DNA from: Paragyromitra xinjiangensis
Taxonomy: Eukaryota > Ascomycota > Pezizomycetes > Pezizales > Discinaceae
Length of the DNA: 64,000 nucleotides
Direction of reading: 5' to 3'
NCBI GenBank assembly: GCA_038503065.1
Contig: JBCAMK010000003.1
Location: 1,116,001 to 1,180,000, forward strand
Shown here in pieces: positions 57,272 through 64,000 of the stretch (positions are counted from its first letter, which is position 1; each line of letters opens with the position of its first letter). Position numbers and translations under genes: made by a program. The notes below the pieces were generated by a model, which was not told the origin of the DNA, did not search any database, and worked only from the letters and a program-made list of their open reading frames with translations.

Positions 57272-59842
57272 TTATATAATGTTGGCAATAGCAATACGTG
57301 ACGACGAACCGGTTTGTACGGGTGTTGATCGTCCAGATACGCCGTTCCACGAACCCGGAGCGAGTTGCTGTTGCTGTGCATGTTCTCTTGCCCCTTTATC
57401 GATATTTAGGCGTTGTAACATTCCCTCGACATATGCCCATCCACCCCAGTCACTTATTTCGCCCGGCGACAGGGCACTTGAGTTCTCCAGTGATCCGTTC
57501 GATGTAGGGTATTCCTTTCCATTATTGTGTGGGTGGTCGGGGTGTGGAGAACCGTTGTTCAGTGCTTGTCCGGTCTCACTTCCGTTCCAAACCCATGAAG
57601 ACTCTGTGCTTCCTTGAACGTCGCCAGAAACCAAAGCCATCATGCCCTCATCTTGTTCCAGATTCACGCCAGCTGCGAGTTTTTGTTCTAACATTCGGAG
57701 AAACCCATACAAATTTCTACCGCATGCAATGTTCACGTCGCGTGCTTCTCCAATCGCAGCGCTGACCTGAACACAAACCAAAGCCTCAGCAAAGAGTCCC
57801 CGGAAACATAGAAACAGCGTACAACGCCATATGTGAGTACAGAGCATTGTTGTGGCACATGTTGATATTAGGTTTTGAGCTCCTGTACTTGAATCAAACC
57901 TGTCACTTGGCTGGTATTGCATAGCACGAGAAAGGAAATTGACACTATCCTTTGCTGCAGCTACACAGGAATCCATTGCAGCTATTCGAACCTCGGGAGT
58001 GCACAACGTAGAGAGGTTGTGACGATGAAGTACCAGCCGGCAGTTTTGCAGATGAAATATTGGTGATAGATACCGAGGCTCGAGCGGCTGCGGGTGATTG
58101 AGGTGACAATTGATAGGGAAAGCCAACAAACAAGTTTTGAAGTGTGTGTCAAAGCATCCAAGATTTTGTGCAGAGACGACCGTAGCCTGTAGAGAGCGTA
58201 ATAGCGGACTGATGAGACGTACTACATGTATTGTAGTAAGAAGAAAATTGGCTGGTTGCTGTTGTGAACCGGGGGGCACTAATAGTCCAGAATCATAAAT
58301 GAAATGGTCGTCAAGCGCACAGGGAAGCGAGATATCACAATCTGTATCTTCGATCAACAGAACCCTTCCGAGCTCAACCGATAATAGCCTGCAAATTGCG
58401 TTAGCCAAGCATAACTTTCCCACACGCATCCATCTCCTTGATTCGGAGGTATATTACCGATCCCAAACATAAATCCCCCACCAAACCCTCCGCCTCATTT
58501 CCCCTTCCACAACGGGCCAGGGGCCGCTTTCACGGTGCAATCCAATATCTTGCGCGATTCTTACAGTCGAACCTAACCAGGTCCAAGCGGCAGATTTGCA
58601 ATTAAGCTCAGTAAGAAAAATACTAGTAAGAAGCGCTGACCGAGCGTGGTCAATGGTAAATTCATCATTGAATAAATCCGTCAGTTGACGGGAATATCCA
58701 ATGAATTGCCTCCCATTATCGGGATATTTCGCCCGAATCACTGGATCTGATGTGTATAACAAACCGCAGGCAAAAACAGCAAACAGCGTTGAACCCCAAG
58801 AAGGCGGAACTCCTGACAAATCACCCTGTTTCCGTACCTCCTCGTAACGTTGTACAAACTGTGGCCAATGAAGAATTGGGATGATTGAATGTATCGTCTG
58901 ATAATATTGTGCCAATATATGGTCTACAATTGGCTGGGGAGGAAGCTCCGGAAGAGGCGGTGAAAAGGTTGACTGGGTACCAACTTGTCTGTATGGTGGC
59001 GGAGGTTTGAAAATACCACGGCTGTAATTACGGACATGCGATCGGACTGTTAAATCTTGAATGACTGGTGGGCGAGGCCGCCTTTGTGGGCTCGAGGTGA
59101 TATCTGGGACATTTATGGAGATATCTGAAAGGGAATCGTTGCCGTTGACATCTAGCGTGTTTTCTTTAATCTGGCCATTCGTGAGCTTGCGGATTGTTTC
59201 TCGTGCCGCAGCGAGTTGTTTTTCAAGATCCTGAACTTGTCTATTTTCTGGATTAGTACTTGATTATTACATTTACTGAATAGGAAAAATTACTTTATGG
59301 ATGACATTCGACGGTTCGTTTCTTTCGTAAATTGGCATTTGACATTTCTGGAAGCGCATTCAGAGCAGCTATTCACGTCCGTAGCGTCGCACTACAATTA
59401 GTTGACGAAAATTTTTGTGAGCTTCATTTTATAGGCAAAGATATGGCAAACCGAACTGAGGGAAGTGCGTATGGAATTTAAAATTGACCTTAACTTTGCG
59501 CTCTCTGCAAGCATCACATGACGGGTCCTTCCTCCTCTGACGATACGCTCTCTTTTGAGCAGCATTCATGCTTTGCCCTGATGAATGATGTTGTGGCCCT
59601 GGTGATGGCATCTGAGTATCGCGAGAAGGACCAGGGGAAACGGACGCCGAATGACTGTACTGTGGGTAGGGTCCATGGTTGGTACTAAGTCCCATATGTT
59701 GGCCTTGTCCGTTACTATGGCCTGAAATTGAAGGAGAATTCATGCTGTGATCATATAAACGCATGCCACCTGCCTGGGGATGTGGATGAGGAAGGGAAGG
59801 GCCCGGAAACGGCTGATGTCGCATTGGCATTCTGTCTTCCAT
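57272..59842 (-). CDS. Zn(II)2Cys6 transcription factor with fungal_trans domain
   Basis: Exons 59842-59489, 59391-59294, 59240-58458 and 58388-57272 on the minus strand encode 783 residues. The first ATG is at 59842; the frame is open slightly further upstream without ATG. A Pro/His/Ser-rich N-terminus is followed by [16 protein letters not shown] and, across an intron, [20 protein letters not shown], giving the six-Cys pattern C-x2-C-x6-C-x7-C-x2-C-x6-C that binds two zincs. TNRRMSSIK and a leucine-rich coiled coil ([19 protein letters not shown]) for dimerisation come next. The fungal_trans regulatory domain (PF04082) covers roughly residues 210-430: [82 protein letters not shown]. The Gln/Ser/Asn-rich C-terminus may activate transcription. 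It is a nuclear regulator; target genes cannot be deduced. Confidence 0.92.
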
Positions 59843-60343
59843 AATATGATCGCAATCCTGCACTGAGAAAGAGATGCCTAAGCCAATGCCACTAGCCGTT
59901 GATTATTGCGGTGTTCCTTTCCGTAGTCGTCGCCGTAGTTGCTGGTATCTGCTAGGGAAGGGGATGATGCAGTTGAGATGGCTGGCACGGGCAAGACGGG
60001 AACGAAGACTCTTTCAACAGCAGGAAAGGACAGAGAACCGCGTGCATTCAGCTGACTTCGTGCCCGAACAACAGTCAGATCCTACTGTCTTGGGCTCTTT
60101 TACAGTTGGAGCGTGACAGCAGCAGTAGCAACAGTAGAGCAGCAGCGGCGGTACTTGAATAACTCGGTAGCTGTTCCGGTTCAGGGGGCTCCTGTGTGGA
60201 TACGCAATTAGACGAGGAGGCAGCTTTCACAAATGGGTATCTGGAGACCAGAGGAGGATAGGGCGGTGGGAATTTGGCAAGTTGAGAGAAGGATGGCGAA
60301 GATCCCTATTTCTGGGGAGGGAACACAAGCACAAGATGGCTTG

Positions 60344-60498
60344 TTTCTCTCAGTCTTTGGAGCTCTCTTTCTGTCTCTTTCTGTCTCTGTTCTGTTCTCT
60401 CCGTCTCCCTCCCTTGCTCTTCTATTCCCTCTTTTCTGTTTTTCTTTTTATCTCACTCTCTTTACTTTTTTTCCGCTGCTGCTTTCTTTTCTTTTTTG
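60344..60498 (+). repeat. Long polypyrimidine tract
   Basis: About 155 bases almost entirely C and T, with repeated TTTCTGTCTC units, on the plus strand. It lies 500-650 bases upstream of the Zn2Cys6 gene, whose transcript would carry it as a GA-rich segment if the leader extends that far. Confidence 0.7.
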
Positions 60499-63400
60499 CG
60501 CCGGTGGGTTCGGGCCAGGAGAACCGGCGAAGCGGGGGGAGAAACGGAGGGTAGCAGCGGAGAGACAGATATAGGTGCAGGCGCAGAGGGAGGGAGAGAC
60601 AGAATGACGAGAGAGCAGCCAGAAGGGTGAGGAACTGACGGAGGAGAGACTTACGGGAGCTGATGCCTCGCAGGCAGGGAAGAGCAAAGTTCGAGAACCG
60701 AGAGAGAGCGTCGCCCGGTTGAGGCAGCCTGTCGGCTTTGGCTGTGGCTTATCCCAGCGTTCTCCGGCGCTCCGCTATGCTATGTTACCGTTGTGAAGAG
60801 AAGTCGGTCGCTCGGATCGTCTTCAGCAAAGCGGCTTCCAGTTCCCTACACCCTTCCAAACGTAACCCCCCCCCCCCAGTCTCGCACCTAAACGGCGGTC
60901 CCAACTGCAATGCCGCCACTAACAATTAAGCTAATAAAAAACAAAGATTGTGAAATTTCACTTGAGGGGGTGAAGGATGGTTTGGTCTGGGCGAACTGGG
61001 CTGGACTGGGCTGGGCTGGGATGGCGCACTATGGATAGATGATGGATGGGGTGGGGGAAATCGGTGGACGGATGCCAGGCCAAAGTGGAGAGGGCAAACG
61101 GGGGACAATAATCAATGATCGCTTCCCAGCTACCGAGTACCGAGTATTTTGCCTGGTTGACAGGCCCGGCTGTTTCCTGATCCTACTTACATGCCTACAT
61201 ACACTGGGGATCTTACTGCTTACCATCAATGCGTGTTTCCTCTCTCTTCGCCCACCGGTCCTATCACTAATGCATGGAGATGAAGTGAATGGCGGAATGA
61301 GCGTTAAACGGGTCAAACGGGTCCAGTTAGAAATCGCAGTATGTGGTATCAGAACCAGCAAGCACAACGGCATAGCATGTACGTAACGGAGAAGAAGAAG
61401 GGGATGGTCTTTTTCTCCACGTCTTGGGAGTGACACGCTTAAGGTAAGACAACAAGAACCGTTTCTGTCTCGAACTGAAGCCACAATTCCAAGATAGCTC
61501 AGTCAACAAGTTACGAAGTTAGCTACCTTAGACACGGATGTGCTTCCGTTAATACCAGGGCATCTCTCCGGCTGTGGTAAGAAAAGGCTGATTCGTGTTT
61601 CCATTCCTGTCTTGAATGAGCACATACATACATGACGGTCTGCCATAAAGCATGATGTTGGAAATGGAAATAGTAAAGCCACTTTTCTTCGCGATGAAGT
61701 GGATGCGAAAAAAAGCTAAAATATATTTTAATTACCTTTTTCTGACAATCCCGGAAGAGAGCCGGAGTACTAACTGATCGCCCTGATTATCCGGGGATTT
61801 TGGGCACCAGTGTGATACCAGTAAGCGTCGGCGCTTGGCCCGAAAAAAACACTTTGTAACGGTTAGACCAACAAGGATCCTGGCTTTCGACTAGGGCTAC
61901 ATACATTCACGCGCTCTACTAGATAATCTGAGTATTCAAGGAATCTCTTGGTTTTCAACTGCTGCGGGGAATCTCGTCGGCATTCTTGATATTGTCGACG
62001 ACTAGGTGGCATCACGTCTTTGAGGCTGGCAGACTGCTAATTTGCTGCCAAGAAGGATCGTATTGGTCCAACAACCGCGATTGTTCCTTAGAACCACAGA
62101 GTTGTTTTACTCCCAACCCTCATGATAAGTTACGTTCCTATCTCACAATGTGGTATCATTTACCCGTAACATCTCAAACGATGCTATTTCGGGAACTTTC
62201 GCTCAAATTCTATCTGATATCTTACCCCCCAGCAGCGTCTGGGGCTGGTCGTAATAATATATGTTGACGTCTGAGCGAACCGGCCAGAGAAACACACCAT
62301 GTACATACAACGAAAGTATAGTACATACATACGTAGGTATTTGGCGTCATTTTCCACGCCCCCAATATACACTCTATCTAAAGACTGGGCTCTCCCTGTA
62401 ACGGGTGCCATCTTACTTAACCGACTTATTGGATCATGCAATAGATCGTGAGCAGCGCTACTTATCCTTGGAGAAACGAGCAGCAACAAGGGCGTCGGAA
62501 TCTATATTGAATCTGCTAACCTTCGCATCACATAGCCGAAAAAGATGTTGTTGGGTGTGCTGTATCGTACATGCAAATTAAAAAAAAATGCAAACAGGAG
62601 TGATTCTCGTGGGGGGAACCATAGACATGCCGGAATCTGACTAGCATCTGCTGTTGCAAACTTTAAGATACCAAGGGAAGGGCGCAGCCGCCCCAGAAAC
62701 GGGCATTCTCGGTATATTCCGCCTGTGGGTAGGCTCCCGCATGCCCGTTCTGCCGTGCTCCGAAAACGCAAGGAGCCTGTCGTTTCCCCAGCGATCACCG
62801 TCGTCTTACAGGAGGATGATACAATCAGCGAACAAACGGAGGAGCTGTATGTAATCGGTTGCTTCCTGAAGGGACAGTCGGTAACGTCGGCATACAAGCA
62901 ATATCAATATAATAGATTAATTTCTCGATGTCCCTGGACCGGTACGGTCACTCCGAATGAAACGGTGGAGAAAGATGCAGGATAGGGAGAACCCAGCAGA
63001 AAAATCTCCGAGGATATGGTGTAAGATCCCACACGGCTCGTTTGTTTCCTCAGGACATCTTCCGCTTTCCGCCGCTGCCCTCCCTCGGTCAATTTGAAGT
63101 TTGGAACAAGGCTCAAGCAAGATGTTGGTGTGTGGTTACACAGCCTCTAGCCCCTGTTGCATGTTGTCAAAAAAAGGATTTGGTCTGGCAAATATCCGAG
63201 TTAATGGAGGTGGATGGGAATGATTCCCATTGGATCACCATTGTATGGAGAAAAGGAGTGCATTGGAAATGGTTCCGGGAATTTTCCTTTATTGTTTCTG
63301 TCGGGCAGGTAGGTACAGTACCATGTACCACCAACATGTACTTTAGATATGAACCTACAGATATCGACTTTGCATCTTCGGCTGTTGTACATATATTTTT

Positions 63401-63726
63401 TTTTCCTTTTACATATCCTCGGAAGGCTCTTCCTCGCTTTCTTTGCCTTTATATTTGCTTTTCCATCCTTTCTAGGGGTAGAAGGGAACGATTACTGTGA
63501 AAAAGCACCTACGACAGTAACTCTAATATATTAGCACCCTTTTATGAGTAAAGTAAACATTGTTACACTCAGGGATTTCCCTCGCCTCTTTTTGTACTCC
63601 TACCTCATAAGCCAAAGCCTTGTCTGTGCCCAGCATGATCTTGACCCACGTTCATTCACTCCCCTGTCATTCTCCTTCTTTTTCCTCAGCTAAGCCGGTG
63701 TCTTTCTATCATACGAGCTCGCTCGT

Positions 63727-63750
63727 TGCCGGACCTATCAGCGTCCGGCA
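63727..63750. repeat. Perfect inverted repeat / hairpin
   Basis: TGCCGGAC and GTCCGGCA flank an 8-base loop (CTATCAGC). It can form a stable 8-bp GC-rich stem. Function unknown; no gene is seen adjacent. Confidence 0.6.
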
Positions 63751-64000
63751 CTCATCTCCAGAGCTTGTCACTGGCTAGAATGTGATCGGTAGTACAGACC
63801 AGTTAGCTACCAGGGTATATAGCTTGCACACACCGATCCACTTCTGGGCCGCCGTCGGGCGTTGTTTCCAGATTACCCTATGGCTGTGAGCGAGTTTTAT
63901 TTTCAGCGGGGTGGTCAATAATTTTTCCCCATGGTGGTGAAGTGGCCGGTTTCGGTTGCAGCCGAAAGAGCCGATGGCGAATCAAGTGAATCAATCGGTT

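Larger units (their letters stand above)
59843..64000. other. Gene-poor region to window end, with regulator 5' leader
   Basis: No gene is supported over 4.2 kb. Directly upstream of the regulator, 60344-60498 is a long C/T tract on the plus strand (purine-rich on the transcribed strand). A poly-C run (near 60870) and a CTGGG-type short repeat (about 60992-61023) follow. Open frames up to 152 codons (for example 63042-63500 and 61029-61484) start with non-ATG codons or are Phe/Ser/Pro-rich and carry no recognisable domain. A perfect 8-bp inverted repeat lies at 63727-63750. A long unspliced leader or a promoter for a gene beyond the window is possible. Confidence 0.45.

Noticed and set aside
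61029..61484. 151-codon minus-strand open frame
   Set aside because: It starts with GTG, is Pro/Ser/Arg-rich and overlaps simple-sequence DNA; no domain is seen.
63042..63500. 152-codon plus-strand open frame
   Set aside because: Composition is Phe/Trp-rich, non-ATG start, no domain and no splice context that would extend it.

Overview
This window is nuclear DNA of a filamentous ascomycete (Pezizomycotina). The evidence is many short introns (45-97 nt, GT..AG, often with a CTAAC/CTGAC-like branch site), fungus-restricted families (DUF4246, DUF7492, Ser/Tyr-rich extracellular cupredoxin, Zn(II)2Cys6 factor with fungal_trans domain) and single-copy eukaryotic housekeeping genes. Loose spacing would suit an early-diverging class such as Pezizomycetes or Orbiliomycetes, but that is a guess. 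No rRNA, tRNA, CRISPR array or intact transposon was recognised.

Layout: a 3' fragment of a UBX protein (1-450); a long acidic protein of unknown function (2175-5640); UTP15 (7479-9176); a DUF4246 protein (minus, 11544-13737) divergent from APC4 (14415-17205); importin beta KAP95 (18703-21808); PAN3 (25332-28067); a secreted DUF7492 protein (29748-30769) convergent with LSM7 (minus, 31662-32197); a membrane protein gene with a probable in-frame TAG (33444-34699); an M24B Xaa-Pro aminopeptidase (35850-37620); a secreted bacterial-type PI-PLC (minus, 38051-39232) divergent from a small unknown protein (40612-41091); HSP104 (minus, 42882-45836); a secreted triple-cupredoxin protein (minus, 46473-48398); an 8.9 kb stretch without a convincing gene; and a Zn2Cys6 regulator (minus, 57272-59842) followed by more gene-poor DNA to the end.

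The genes form no pathway or cluster. Most are independent core functions: rRNA processing, cell-cycle ubiquitination, nuclear import, deadenylation, RNA decay/splicing and protein disaggregation. Three genes encode predicted secreted proteins (DUF7492, PI-PLC, cupredoxin). Exon-intron models were built by hand from splice signals, reading-frame phase and remembered family conservation, so exact junctions are predictions. Start codons are the first in-frame ATG; non-ATG extensions were ignored.

The most unusual signals are a dispersed palindromic motif (TACATGTA, extended to CATGTACATGTAGTT at three loci) almost confined to intergenic DNA; near-identical duplicated cupredoxin domains beside a 45-bp coding minisatellite; a probable LPMO-like secreted protein with a predicted N-terminal histidine; a TAG inside an otherwise conserved-looking membrane protein gene; and frequent AAG 3' splice sites.
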